Below, in pieces: positions 42,285-51,522 of a DNA stretch of 64,000 bases. This DNA comes from an uncultured Bacillaceae bacterium (GTDB lineage Bacteria; Bacillota; Bacilli; Bacillales; Cytobacillaceae), in contig CALKIU010000070.1 of the NCBI GenBank assembly GCA_937995745.1, positions 52,302 through 116,301 of the forward strand, written 5' to 3'. The position numbers and the translations under genes were made by a program. The first letter of the stretch is position 1. The number at the start of each line of letters is the position of its first letter. Below the pieces are notes generated by a model that searched no databases, was not told where the DNA came from, and was given only the letters and a program-made list of their open reading frames with translations.

Positions 42285-43754
42285 GTGGTGAGAAATTTGG
42301 ATAGCGAGAAGTTGCAGCAAGATTCACAGACAAGCCAGCCCGGTTTTATACAAATGAAAAAGTTCCACTTTGTGATTTTATTGTTTGTGATGGTCTTTTT
42401 GTCAGCAGGCATCACGGCTTTTGCCCTTACTTTCGGAGACGAAAAAGCGGTGGCGGTAAAGTCGGAACGGGAAGAGTTCAGCAAACTTTACGCCGCGTTT
42501 GATTCCATTAAAAGCAGCTATTACAAAGATGTGGATGACATCGCTCTTATAAACGGCGCCATTGACGGAATGGTGGAGGCTCTCGGGGACCCTTATTCTG
42601 ATTATATGAATGAGGAGGAAGCGGAAAGCTTTTATCAAGGAATTTCTTCGTCCTTTGAGGGAATAGGCGCCGAAATCGGCAAAAAGGGAAAAGACATTGT
42701 CATTGTCGCTCCGTTAAAAGGTTCTCCTGCCGAAAAAGCAGGTTTAAAACCGGATGACAAAATTTTATCTGTAGATGGAAAAAACTTGCAGGGAATGAGC
42801 ACAACGGAAGCGGTGAAGCTGATCCGCGGGAAAAAAGGCACTAAAGTGACACTCGAAATAGAGCGTCCCGGCGTGGACGGAAGTTTCACCCTGACGATTG
42901 TCAGAGATGAAATCCCCATCCGTACCGTTTACGGGGAGTTGGGAGAGGACGGCATTGCCGTTGTGCAAATTACCTCTTTTGCGCAAAACACAGCCAATGA
43001 ACTAAAGCAGACGCTGAATGATTTTAAAGAAAAGGGCATGAGAGGATTGGTCATTGATTTAAGACAAAATCCGGGCGGTATATTAACCCAGGCGGAGGAA
43101 ATATCCAGCTTGTTTGTTCCTGAAGGTAAAATAATCTACAAAATTGAAAATCGCCTGGGAAAAATAAAAGAAGTCCGTTCGGGAAAATCGGAAAAATATG
43201 ATATCCCACTCGTTGTCGTCATTGATAAAGGAAGCGCCAGCGCCTCCGAAATATTTGCCGCTGCCGTCAGAGAATCAGCCGGCGTGCCTTTGGTCGGGGA
43301 AAGAACATTCGGGAAAGGAACCGCCCAAAGGGGATATGAATTTGAAGACGGCTCCTATTTGAAGTTTACGACGGAAAAATGGCTGACGCCGCAAGGCAAT
43401 TGGGTCCACAATAAAGGAATTACGCCCGATTATGAAGTTTCGCTCCCTGACTATGCCCATTTATCCATTATTAATCCCGACGAGGAATGGAAGATAGGCA
43501 CATCTTCGGCGCAAGTAAAATCTGCCCAGCAAATGTTAAAGGTTCTCGGTTTCGACACCGGAAGAGAGGATGGATTTTTCGACGAACAAACGAAAAAGGC
43601 TGTTAAAAAATTCCAAAAATCCGTGGATTTAGAAGCAGACGGGATTTTAACGGGAGAAACATCACAAAAATTAATGGAGAAAATTAGGGAAAAAATCGAA
43701 GAAAATGATACACAGCTACAGAAAGCGATTGAAATCCTGAAGGAAAACATCTGA
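42285..43754 (+). CDS. ctpA: S41 carboxy-terminal processing protease with PDZ and peptidoglycan-binding domains
   Basis: Membrane-anchored serine protease. Anchor helix near residues 27-46 (FVILLFVMVFLSAGITAFAL), PDZ domain about 110-185 (KGSPAEKAGLKPDDKILSVDG), the S41 catalytic Ser in GSASASE and Lys in FGKGTAQ, and a C-terminal peptidoglycan-binding domain (SAQVKSAQQMLKVLGFDTG). 489 residues, close to Bacillus CtpA/CtpB. I favour CtpA from the neighbourhood; CtpB, the sporulation paralogue, is not excluded. GTG start at 42285 or the next codon; the ribosome site is modest (AAGGCTGA). Confidence 0.9.
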   Translation: MVRNLDSEKLQQDSQTSQPGFIQMKKFHFVILLFVMVFLSAGITAFALTFGDEKAVAVKSEREEFSKLYAAFDSIKSSYYKDVDDIALINGAIDGMVEALGDPYSDYMNEEEAESFYQGISSSFEGIGAEIGKKGKDIVIVAPLKGSPAEKAGLKPDDKILSVDGKNLQGMSTTEAVKLIRGKKGTKVTLEIERPGVDGSFTLTIVRDEIPIRTVYGELGEDGIAVVQITSFAQNTANELKQTLNDFKEKGMRGLVIDLRQNPGGILTQAEEISSLFVPEGKIIYKIENRLGKIKEVRSGKSEKYDIPLVVVIDKGSASASEIFAAAVRESAGVPLVGERTFGKGTAQRGYEFEDGSYLKFTTEKWLTPQGNWVHNKGITPDYEVSLPDYAHLSIINPDEEWKIGTSSAQVKSAQQMLKVLGFDTGREDGFFDEQTKKAVKKFQKSVDLEADGILTGETSQKLMEKIREKIEENDTQLQKAIEILKENI

Positions 43755-43770
43755 TTTTGTGAATCATAAG

Positions 43771-43824
43771 GACTGTTTGAACCGGGGAATGTTTCCTCTT
43801 CTTTCAAACAGTCTTTCTTTTTTG
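43771..43824 (+). terminator. Terminator after ctp gene
   Basis: GACTGTTTGAA / TTCAAACAGTC stem followed by TTTCTTTTTT. Confidence 0.8.
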
Positions 43825-44175
43825 TCAAAAAAATGATTGTGCCTGTGAAGAAAAAGGAAAGGGCGTCAATAAAACAGCGGGCATTTTAGGAAAATAGCAA
43901 TGAAGTTTTAAACATTTTAAATTGAAAGAAGGTTTGTCATGAAAGAAGCGCGGCAAAAAGGAAAAACGAAAAGAGAGCATTTTTCCGGAGAAAGCCTCTG
44001 CCTTCCTTTTGCGGGGTATCTTGAATGACAACGGTACGTTATATCAACAGAAAAAGCCGGCAGTTGCCGGCCGATAGCAATATAACCGTGTTTTCTGGAA
44101 AGAGGAGAGGTTTTTTTAAACATCGTTGCATTGAAAAAAGATGAATAACCTGCATTTTGTTGTTGGCGTTCCGCT
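43825..44175. other. Intergenic stretch with one tiny candidate ORF
   Basis: A 29-codon frame at 43939-44028 (MKEARQKGKTKREHF...) has AGAAGG 6 bases before its ATG, but nothing else supports it. A GCCGGCA/TGCCGGC hairpin lies near 44055-44072 without a T run. No other feature seen. Confidence 0.3.
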
Positions 44176-44427
44176 TCACACGTCGTGTTGTCTCTTTCCA
44201 AATTGGATAAAAGTTTGCTCATCCTCTATCAGACCGCATGCTCCGCATTGGACCCGGTAGCTGGGTCCGTTATAAGGCTGGTGATAAGGGGTTAGTTGTT
44301 CCACGGAATACTCCTCGACGATTTCGCCGGTAAAAGGGTCCATTTTCACAAAGCGCGGTTCCTGTCTGATGATATTAAAGCGGGTTCGGTTTGTACGGCA
44401 ATTTGGACAGCAATAAGGGGAACTCAT
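44176..44427 (-). CDS. Zinc-ribbon protein, unknown function
   Basis: An 83-residue protein with two CxxC pairs (CPNC near residue 8, CGAC near residue 61) that would form one zinc ribbon, separated by a Pro/Tyr-rich linker (LTPYHQPYNGPSYRV). AAAGGAG ribosome site before the ATG. Proteins of this kind are sometimes labelled DNA alkylation repair proteins in Bacillus without evidence. Function unknown. Confidence 0.7.
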   Translation of the reverse strand: MSSPYCCPNCRTNRTRFNIIRQEPRFVKMDPFTGEIVEEYSVEQLTPYHQPYNGPSYRVQCGACGLIEDEQTFIQFGKRQHDV

Positions 44428-44539
44428 CTTTTTCTCCTTTCACAATCATGTTTCTGTTGAGAATTATTTTTCCCTATATTATTTTTATTATGATAAGAGT
44501 TTTACAAAAGGATTGCGGCAGAAAGCGGGGAATTTATTA

Positions 44540-44812
44540 ATGGGCCATTATGATCATTTGCTGCAACAATTTCGCTCGTTGTGGTCCGGAAGAAAACTTG
44601 ATTCCGGAGGGGACAGTGAACAAACGTTAAAGGAAGCCATCAAAAGGGAACTTCTCGATGAGTATACCCATCCCAGGCTGCGGCGGTCTCTTTATGAAAA
44701 ATTTTATCTGGCGGTTGAAAGAATTTTACAATCTTCTTTGCCCGCCGGGGATAAACTTGATTTGATTGAAATGTACAAGGATACGGCAGAGACGCTTAGG
44801 CGCAGTGAGTGA
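44540..44812 (+). CDS. Hypothetical small helical protein
   Basis: A 90-residue all-helical protein (MGHYDHLLQQFRSLW...EMYKDTAETLRRSE). The ATG at 44540 follows GCGGGGA by 7 bases; the frame opens at 44513 with a TTG lacking a site. No membrane segment, no motif I recognise. Stands alone between a divergent zinc-ribbon gene and the two-component operon. Confidence 0.6.
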   Translation: MGHYDHLLQQFRSLWSGRKLDSGGDSEQTLKEAIKRELLDEYTHPRLRRSLYEKFYLAVERILQSSLPAGDKLDLIEMYKDTAETLRRSE

Positions 44813-45307
44813 TTGCCAGCCCGTGAATGACGTTGTTCCGTTTTATCTTTTACAATAACTGTGACGAAATTATGAAGAAACAAAAGTTTTATTGATATAA
44901 ATGTGAGTAAACTTTAAAAATACACAGTTTTATCATAAAATTATGATATATAATGGTAATTGTAGCGGGAAATATGGCCGCGGGGATTTTCCCGTACGGC
45001 AGCAAGATGCCTGATAGGCAGCAGCTTGTCCAGTCTGTCAAAAACGTTGGCACAAATACACTCTGTTGTGGACGGGGAAAAGGCAAAAGCGTTTCCGCAG
45101 AGTGAAAGCCCTTACTTTGACCATATTTCATTTTTTCTTTCTCGCGGTTGGCTTTGCTCCAATAAATAAAAGACAGGTGAATTTTCACAGACGCTGGAAA
45201 GGGAAGCAATCATATTTATTTTATAGAGACATTCCTATTCCTTTGGCAAAGACCGCTTTTGCATGGTGAACAATTTTCTAAATCACGCAAAGGGAGAGAC
45301 TGGAGCA
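44813..45307. other. Intergenic stretch upstream of the two-component operon
   Basis: A+T-rich to about 44960 with a TATAAT at 44949-44954, then GC-richer with small repeats of GGCAGCA(G/A). It probably holds the operon promoter and a leader of about 300 bases. No known RNA element recognised and no gene with a ribosome site. Confidence 0.35.
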
Positions 45308-45997
45308 GTGAATAACAAAAATAACATAACCATTTTAGTTGTTGATGATGAAGAAGATATGCGCAATCTGGTGCAAATGTATTTGGAAAACTCAGGATTC
45401 ACCTGTTTTCAGGCGGCAAACAGTGAAGAAACATTTCAGATGTTGAAAGAAGAGTCCATCGATCTCGTCCTTCTCGATATCATGATGCCCGGGGAAGACG
45501 GCTTTGAAATTTGCCAAAAAATAAGAGAGAAGTCGGATATCCCCATTATATTTCTGTCGGCAAAAGGAGAAGAATGGGACAAAGTGAAGGGCCTGCAATT
45601 GGGCGGTGATGATTATATCGTTAAACCGTTCAGCCCCGGTGAACTTATTGCCAGAATCAATGCGATATTGCGCCGGGTGGGAAGCGTTGATAATGAGGAA
45701 GACATCATAACGGTCGGGAAAATCACAATTGATAAAAAAGCGCGCACCGTAACCGTTGATGGGAAAGTGATTCCGCTGACTTTAAAAGAATACGAGCTCT
45801 TGCTCTTTTTTGTAAAACATGAAACCCATGCGCTGAGCAGGGAACAACTTCTTGAAAATGTGTGGGGCATCGATTATTCGGGCAGCCTCCGGACGGTCGA
45901 TACCCATATTAAAACGCTGCGGATGAAGCTTGGAGCAGGCGACTATATTCATACCGTCTGGGGAATAGGTTACAAGTTCGAGGTACCAAACGAATGA
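45308..45997 (+). CDS. OmpR/PhoB-family response regulator
   Basis: 229 residues from the GTG at 45308, eight bases after a GGAG. Receiver domain with the acidic pair DDEED, phospho-acceptor Asp57 (VLLDIMMPGEDG) and Lys in YIVKPFSPGEL; C-terminal winged helix ending SLRTVDTHIKTLRMKLG and the DNA-contact IHTVWGIGYKF. The frame extends to 45263 without a ribosome site. Operon with the kinase (ATGA overlap). The target genes are unknown; a downstream FixH-like lipoprotein may be under its control. Confidence 0.95.
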   Translation: MNNKNNITILVVDDEEDMRNLVQMYLENSGFTCFQAANSEETFQMLKEESIDLVLLDIMMPGEDGFEICQKIREKSDIPIIFLSAKGEEWDKVKGLQLGGDDYIVKPFSPGELIARINAILRRVGSVDNEEDIITVGKITIDKKARTVTVDGKVIPLTLKEYELLLFFVKHETHALSREQLLENVWGIDYSGSLRTVDTHIKTLRMKLGAGDYIHTVWGIGYKFEVPNE

Positions 45998-47409
45998 AAC
46001 GGCCGACACTTTCGCTTACATTGAAAATGTGGCTGACACTGAGTTTGTCTATTTTGATCACAATCATTTTTTCATTTTTATTATCCAACCTTTTCTTTGA
46101 AAATCTTTATTTGCGCAATGTGGAGAACAGCCTTCTTCTGGAAGGGCGGAATCTTGCCTCTGAATATACGGGCGGTCCCATAACTGACGAATTAAAAGAA
46201 AAAATCGAATGGTACAGCACAAAATCACAATCCGAAGCGTTTGTCGTCAAAAGCCCGAAAGAATTGAGCGCCTGTCTTCCTTACGAAATTGATTATGAAT
46301 CAATCCTTACCGAAGAAGAGAAGGAAAAACTCCTGTCGGGAAAGATTGTAAAAAAAGTCGATTATCAGGAGCGGTTTGACAGGAAAATACTTGCCGTTAT
46401 TGTGCCGCTTTTGGATGAAAAACAATTGGAAGGAATCATTTATTTGTATGTACCTTTGGCGAGAATTTCAGAATTGACAGAGGATTTTTCTTATATGTGG
46501 CTCATTGCCGGGATTTTGTTTCTGTCCATAAGCATTTATATCGGCACTCATCTTGTTAAAAAGTTGACAAAGCCGCTTCTGGAAATCAAAGCTGCCGCCA
46601 GAAAGGTTTCGCTCGGTGACTACTCGGCAAGGGTTTATTCACCGACAAATGATGAAATCGGCCAACTGGCATCCGCTTTTAACCAAATGGCATCTTCGCT
46701 GCAAAGGGAAGACGAGCGCACAAAAGAATTTCTTGCCAGCATTTCCCATGAATTGCGGACCCCGATCAGCTATATCAACGGCTACAGCGAAGCTTTATTA
46801 ACCGGCATTGTCAAATCAGAAGAAGAACAGAAAAAATATTTGGCATTGATTATGCGCGAATCGATGCGGATGAACCGCCTTGTTGGGGATTTATTGGATT
46901 TGTCCCGCTTGGATATGGAAGATTACCAAATAATTAAAACTCCGTTGCCGTTGGCCCAATTGATTGAAGATGCGCTTGAAAAGTATGTTATAGCAGCCAA
47001 GGAGAAAAATCTGTACTTGCACTTTGATTTGGATCCGGACATTATTATTGAAGGGGATGAAGGACGGATTGAACAGGTCCTGCAAAATCTCATGGACAAT
47101 GCCCTTCGCTATACGGAGGAAGGCGGCATTACCGTCACATTGAAAAAACATCCCGACGGCTGCGTAATGGAAATTCAAGATACCGGAATCGGCATTCCGG
47201 AAGAAGATCTGCCCCATATTAAAGAACGGTTTTTCCGGGTAAACAAAGCCCGGACAAGGACCGACGGAGGAACTGGCCTCGGATTGGCCATCTGCGATAA
47301 GATTGTCCGACTTCACGGCGGACAGATGCAAATTGACAGTGAATACGGCAAGGGAACGACAGTCCGCGTCATTTTGCCGGTGTTGAAAATGAGAGATGTA
47401 ATGCCGTAA
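45994..47409 (+). CDS. HAMP sensor histidine kinase
   Basis: 471-residue membrane kinase paired with the preceding regulator. Two membrane helices (near residues 12-35 and 165-190) enclose an extracytoplasmic sensor of about 125 residues; then HAMP (KAAARKVSLGDYSARV), the phospho-His 252 in SISHELRTPISY, N-box LQNLMDNALRY, G1 DTGIGI and G2 GTGLGLAI. The signal is unknown. The layout is the common ResE/PhoR-like type. Confidence 0.95.
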   Translation: MKRPTLSLTLKMWLTLSLSILITIIFSFLLSNLFFENLYLRNVENSLLLEGRNLASEYTGGPITDELKEKIEWYSTKSQSEAFVVKSPKELSACLPYEIDYESILTEEEKEKLLSGKIVKKVDYQERFDRKILAVIVPLLDEKQLEGIIYLYVPLARISELTEDFSYMWLIAGILFLSISIYIGTHLVKKLTKPLLEIKAAARKVSLGDYSARVYSPTNDEIGQLASAFNQMASSLQREDERTKEFLASISHELRTPISYINGYSEALLTGIVKSEEEQKKYLALIMRESMRMNRLVGDLLDLSRLDMEDYQIIKTPLPLAQLIEDALEKYVIAAKEKNLYLHFDLDPDIIIEGDEGRIEQVLQNLMDNALRYTEEGGITVTLKKHPDGCVMEIQDTGIGIPEEDLPHIKERFFRVNKARTRTDGGTGLGLAICDKIVRLHGGQMQIDSEYGKGTTVRVILPVLKMRDVMP

Positions 47410-47488
47410 ATTGATTCATGTGCAGGGTTCTGCCCTGACCTTTTTTAACATTATATTTCTGAAAATTCAGTCAATAAAGGAGGTTTCC

Positions 47489-47959
47489 ATGTTCGGAAAA
47501 AGATTTTTGTTCATGTTGCCGATACTGGGAATCGCGCTTTTTTTGCAGGCGTGCCAAACGGCTGACAGGAGTGAAACTTTTGAACTTAAATATTTGAATG
47601 TGGAGTTGGACATTGACCCGGAAAAAGGGGACCCCGGTGAAACGATTACATTTACCGCTTCGGTTACATACGGAGATGAACCGGTTGAAGATGCGCGGGA
47701 AGTCCTTTTTGAAATATGGAGGGCGCATGATCCGGAGCATGAACAGTTTCCCGCTGAACACAGCGGTGATGGCATTTACCGCATAGAAAAAGCGTTTGAG
47801 CGGGAAGGAACGTATTATGTGATCGCCCATGTTACGGCGAGGGATATGCACACCATGCCCAGGAGGGAATTTGTGATTGGAACGGAGAGTGAACCGGAGG
47901 AAAGGCCATCTTCTTCTATAATGGGAGACGGGGGACTTTCAACAGAAACGGACTATTAG
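47489..47959 (+). CDS. FixH/YtkA-like lipoprotein
   Basis: A 156-residue lipoprotein: signal peptide with lipobox LQAC (Cys about 22), then a beta-sandwich domain like the YtkA/FixH group (VELDIDPEKGDPGETITFTASV, DGIYRIEKAFEREGTYYVIAHVTARDMHTMPRREF). A Met/His pair (ARDMHTMPR) near the C-terminus recalls copper-site motifs in related exported proteins, but no metal role is shown. AAAGGAGG ribosome site 8 bases before ATG 47489. 80 bases after the kinase, possibly in the same operon. Confidence 0.7.
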   Translation: MFGKRFLFMLPILGIALFLQACQTADRSETFELKYLNVELDIDPEKGDPGETITFTASVTYGDEPVEDAREVLFEIWRAHDPEHEQFPAEHSGDGIYRIEKAFEREGTYYVIAHVTARDMHTMPRREFVIGTESEPEERPSSSIMGDGGLSTETDY

Positions 47960-47980
47960 CGCCTGTTAAAATGCGGGAGG

Positions 47981-48445
47981 TCAAGAATCGCCCGTGATGC
48001 GGATTTCCGCATAATGTAAGTTTGTCAGTTTCAGAAGGCGGATTTCCAAGACGCCGTCTTTTACTTGCGCTGTCGTACCTTTTTTCTTAACAGCGGCCGG
48101 GAGGGCCACGTGGTGTTTGTCGTCGATTTCCGGAATATGTTCAATGATCAGCTGAGTGGAAGTGTGAAATAATCTTATTCTTGAAATCCATTCCTCTTGC
48201 ACGGGAATCCTGACAAAGATAAAATCATGAGTTTCAAAAACCGTTATATCAAGCTTGGTTTCGCTTGTCTGGCCCGTGGAAGTTCCAAAAGGAGAAAGGG
48301 AAGGAGCTTTCCTAAAATCTCCCATTTGTTGCTGAAATAGCTTGTTGAATAGGTCGTGAACATATTTTTCTATTTCTCCCGGTTGCAGGTTTTGCAACAT
48401 TTTTTTCGTATCTTCATTAAAAGGAAACAAATTCCAGGGAAACAT
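47981..48445 (-). CDS. gerT: GerT-like spore protein with Hsp20-type fold
   Basis: A 154-residue protein starting MFPWNLFPFNEDTKKML, with an Hsp20/alpha-crystallin-like domain in the second half (KLDITVFETHDFIFVRIPV, QVKDGVLEIRLLK). The N-terminal FPFN pattern and the overall length resemble GerT and related CotM-type spore coat proteins, not general small heat shock proteins. ATG 48445 follows AAAGGGTG; a GTG at 48454 is in frame. Convergent to the FixH-like gene. Confidence 0.6.
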   Translation of the reverse strand: MFPWNLFPFNEDTKKMLQNLQPGEIEKYVHDLFNKLFQQQMGDFRKAPSLSPFGTSTGQTSETKLDITVFETHDFIFVRIPVQEEWISRIRLFHTSTQLIIEHIPEIDDKHHVALPAAVKKKGTTAQVKDGVLEIRLLKLTNLHYAEIRITGDS

Positions 48446-48673
48446 GGCGGTCACCCTTTCGTTCCTTAGAACATGCGGTTCGATATGGCGGCTCCGGGAG
48501 CCGGGATACTTTTCCTAATATTTTCAGTGTATGCAAAGGCATAAACCGTTGTTAAGCGGTAAATGATGGCAAGGATGGAAGATATGTGTGATTAAATTAT
48601 TTGCATATTTTGAAACTTCTTCTTAGTATATGAATGAGATGAAAATCTATAAAAATTGGAGAGGTAATTATTT

Positions 48674-49447
48674 GTGAAAATAAAAACAGCTTTAATCACG
48701 GGTGGCGCCGCCGGTCTGGGAAAAAGAACGGCCATCCAGCTCGCCGAGAAGGGGATTCAATTAGTGATCAATTACCGGCGCAGCGAAGAGGATGCCTGCA
48801 AGCTTGTACAGTATTTGAACGAGAAATACAATACGAAAAATATCGCGTTGCGCGCCGATATTTCCAAGGCTGAAGATTGCCGCATGCTTGCGGAAGAAGC
48901 GCAAAAATTCGCAGAAACGATTGATATTTTGATTCATAATGCCGGACCTTATGTTCATGAGCGGAAACGAATGACCGATTATTCCGAGGAAGAATGGAAT
49001 TATATCATTAATGGAAATTTGAATGCCGTATTTTATTTAAGCCGTCTTCTCATTCCCAACATGCGGAAGCAAAAATGGGGCCGGATCATTACCATAGGTT
49101 TTGACAGGGTGGAAACGGCGCCCGGATGGATATACCGTTCCGCTTTTGCGGCAGCCAAATCGGGGCTTGCTTCATTGACAAGAACGATTGCTTTGGAGGA
49201 AGCCGAAAACGGTATCACGGCAAACATGGTTTGTCCGGGAGATATTACCGATGAATGGAAAGAAAAAAACATTGCCGATGCCCTTATTATTAAAGACGAG
49301 GATTCCCCCGTCGGCAGACCGGGAACCGGCGAAGATATTTCCAGAGTGATTTCTTTTTTGGTTGAAGACGATTCGAGCTACATTACAGGAAGCGTCATTC
49401 ATATAACAGGCGGAAAAGACGTCCTTGGGAAAGTTTTCCGCTCTTAA
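48674..49447 (+). CDS. SDR-fold protein lacking catalytic Ser and Tyr
   Basis: 257 residues with a short-chain dehydrogenase fold. The cofactor motif TGGAAGLGKRTAIQLA (TGxxxGxG) and IHNAGPYV (NAG) are normal. The active site is not: the YxxxK position reads FAAAK (Phe158, TTT at 49145-49147; Lys162 kept) and no Ser occurs 13 residues earlier (Arg instead). It may bind NAD(P) or serve structurally. The overall sequence (SAFAAAKSGLASLTRTIALEEAENGITANMVCPGDI) resembles Bacillus YtkK, which I believe shares the change, so the loss may be family-wide. Confidence 0.85.
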   Translation: MKIKTALITGGAAGLGKRTAIQLAEKGIQLVINYRRSEEDACKLVQYLNEKYNTKNIALRADISKAEDCRMLAEEAQKFAETIDILIHNAGPYVHERKRMTDYSEEEWNYIINGNLNAVFYLSRLLIPNMRKQKWGRIITIGFDRVETAPGWIYRSAFAAAKSGLASLTRTIALEEAENGITANMVCPGDITDEWKEKNIADALIIKDEDSPVGRPGTGEDISRVISFLVEDDSSYITGSVIHITGGKDVLGKVFRS

Positions 49448-49462
49448 AGTTCCTTTGTTCCA

Positions 49463-49512
49463 AACAGCTGTTTCCAAGGGGATTCCGGCCCGAGGAAACA
49501 GCTGTATTTTTT
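49463..49512 (+). terminator. Terminator after SDR gene
   Basis: ACAGCTGTTTCC / GGAAACAGCTGT stem and ATTTTTT tail. Confidence 0.8.
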
Positions 49513-49592
49513 GCAGACAATTTGACAGCAAAGGTATTCATGCTGTCAAGATGCCGGATATTTCCCGTATTCCCCGGAATATATGAAGAAAT

Positions 49593-50372
49593 TCAGAAAA
49601 CACCGGTAAATTGCATGGTTAAAACAAGGAATCCCAAAAACCACACATATCCGGCAAAAATTTTTAAGGATCTTTTTTTCAAAAAATCGATCATCCACAC
49701 GACCGCAATATAACCAAACAGTGCCGATGACAGAGTGGCGGCGAAGAGGGTGCCGAGGGAGACCCACTCGGTATTGCCGGCAACCAGCTCCTTCAACTGG
49801 AAAATCACTCCACCGGCAATAGCCGGTATGGACAGCAAAAATGAAAAATAGGCAGCCGTTTCCCTGTCCAATTTTCTCATTAATCCGGCCGCAATCGTCA
49901 ATCCGGAGCGGGACAGCGCGGGAAAGATGGCTGCAGCCTGAAATGTCCCGATAAACAAGGCATCACCGTAAGTGATGGACTCCATCTTTTTCCTTCCGTC
50001 TTTTATTTTGTCGCTCATCCACAAAATGAATCCTGTAAATAAAAATTCCCAGCCGATTGTTACGCCTGTTTTCGACAGAGAATCAAAAAAATCACTGAAC
50101 AACAGACCTGCGGCAACGGCCGGAAGGGTCCCGATGATGAGCAGAAACGACAGCTTGCCAAATGGGTTTTTTATAATTTGGATCAGTTCGTTTTTATATA
50201 CCACAAGAACGGCCAGCAATGTTCCCATGTGCAACATCGTGTCAAGGAACAATCCCGCCTCATCCAATGAAAAAAGATGTCTGCCCAAATACAAATGCCC
50301 GGTGCTGGAGATAGGCAAAAATTCAGTCAGTCCCTGTATGATCCCAAGGATAAGAGCTTCCCAGAAAGACAC
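49593..50372 (-). CDS. uppP: Undecaprenyl-diphosphatase
   Basis: Membrane phosphatase recycling undecaprenyl pyrophosphate for cell-wall synthesis; confers bacitracin tolerance when abundant. 259 residues from the GTG at 50372, 8 bases after AGGGAG; the frame continues to 50426 without need. Signature motifs: GLTEFLPISSTGHL and the catalytic PALSRSGLTIAAGL. Several membrane helices fill the length. Confidence 0.96.
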   Translation of the reverse strand: MSFWEALILGIIQGLTEFLPISSTGHLYLGRHLFSLDEAGLFLDTMLHMGTLLAVLVVYKNELIQIIKNPFGKLSFLLIIGTLPAVAAGLLFSDFFDSLSKTGVTIGWEFLFTGFILWMSDKIKDGRKKMESITYGDALFIGTFQAAAIFPALSRSGLTIAAGLMRKLDRETAAYFSFLLSIPAIAGGVIFQLKELVAGNTEWVSLGTLFAATLSSALFGYIAVVWMIDFLKKRSLKIFAGYVWFLGFLVLTMQFTGVF

Positions 50373-51004
50373 GGCCTTCACTCCCTGAAGAAGTTGTCCT
50401 ATAAAATTGTATTCGTTTGGGGACAAACAAGAACAGAAACTTCATCCCGGTCCACTTTGGCAAACCATTAAGCGCCGCCGCCCCTTTTAAGAAAAAAACG
50501 CTTGCTGGAAGAACCAGGCCGAAGACGAAGGGATGCACTCAACGTTCGTCACAGATGGCTCATTTTTAAATTTTTACGGGCAGAGAGAAAGGGGGCATGC
50601 GGACATAAACGTTGCCGAAAAAGGAGAGCCTTTACAAGTACCGGTAGAGGCAATTGTGTGGCGGGAGAGAAAGACGCTTGATATTGAAAAGTGATTGCCC
50701 GTTGTTTCCGGAAGCGGAAACCGGGGGTTGGGGCAGGGGCTTCCCTTGGCGGCTGTTGAAAAACCCGGCGGAGCCGGAAGGCCGCATGCATGGAGCGAAG
50801 ACTTTGCCGGCTTTATGTGAGCGGACTTTTACGGGAACGGTGATGATCGTTTTTCGCCTTTTAAAAATTTTTTCGGAAAAAATGAACCATATCCGGTCAA
50901 TTTCCGTATTCATAGTAGAGCCATTCGTTACCGCCAAGTTCAGCCCGGTTTTTCCGGAGGATTCAACGGACTATGGCGGATGCCCCCAATAACGAAAAAG
51001 GAGC
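50373..51004. other. Intergenic stretch upstream of uppP and the DUF4870 gene
   Basis: About 630 bases without a supported gene. A 112-codon frame at 50654-50992 lacks a ribosome site and family likeness. It presumably includes divergent promoters that I could not fix. Confidence 0.4.
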
Positions 51005-51013
51005 GTGACGGAT

Positions 51014-51340
51014 TTGCCAAGCAATGAAGAGCGCGTGTTGGCTGCCGCCATTTATTTGGTCACTTTTTTTACAGTATTTATAGGACCACTGATTATCTGG
51101 CTGCTGAAAAAAGACGAATCTCCCTTTATTGATTATCACGGAAGAGAGTATTTTAACTTTTTGATCTCAACAGTTGTTTACTTGTTCATTGCCGGCATGT
51201 TGGTTTTTGTGGGTATCGGTTTTATCCTTTTTCCTCTCGTCCCCCTCTATTTTTTGGTGTTTGTGATTGCCGGCGCCGTGAAAGCGTACAGTGGGGAATA
51301 CTACCGGATTCCGTTGATATTCCGACTTATTCCCTATTAA
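51014..51340 (+). CDS. DUF4870 family membrane protein
   Basis: A 108-residue protein with three membrane helices typical of DUF4870: SNEERVLAAAIYLVTFF, FIGPLIIWLLKKDESPFIDYHGREYFNF (the family's charged loop and amphipathic turn) and a C-terminal FVIAGAVKAYSGEYYRIPLIFRLI. Function unknown. TTG 51014 lies 10 bases after AAGGAG; a GTG at 51005 is too close to it. Confidence 0.85.
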   Translation: MPSNEERVLAAAIYLVTFFTVFIGPLIIWLLKKDESPFIDYHGREYFNFLISTVVYLFIAGMLVFVGIGFILFPLVPLYFLVFVIAGAVKAYSGEYYRIPLIFRLIPY

Positions 51341-51522
51341 AGGGTGAAAATGGAAAAAGCGGCGAATTTCTTCACACCTTTGCAACTGGACCGATGTACA
51401 TGATAAACGCGGGGCGTCTCCAAGGGGGAAAGAAAGCGCTTTGAAACCCCAGAGTGCTTTTCCATGTTTATGAGCGCCGATTGGCGCAAATTTGAAACAA
51501 TCATTGATGGAGGGTTTTTAAT
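51341..51522. other. Gap before yxlE-like gene with a CRE-like palindrome
   Basis: AGAAAGCGCTTTGAAAC (51431-51447) resembles a catabolite element but misses the conserved TG...CA ends at two positions. No sigma-factor gene (sigY in B. subtilis) precedes the yxl genes here. Confidence 0.3.

Noticed and set aside
50654..50992. 112-codon plus-strand frame upstream of the DUF4870 gene
   Set aside because: No ribosome site, no recognisable domain, composition unlike the neighbours.
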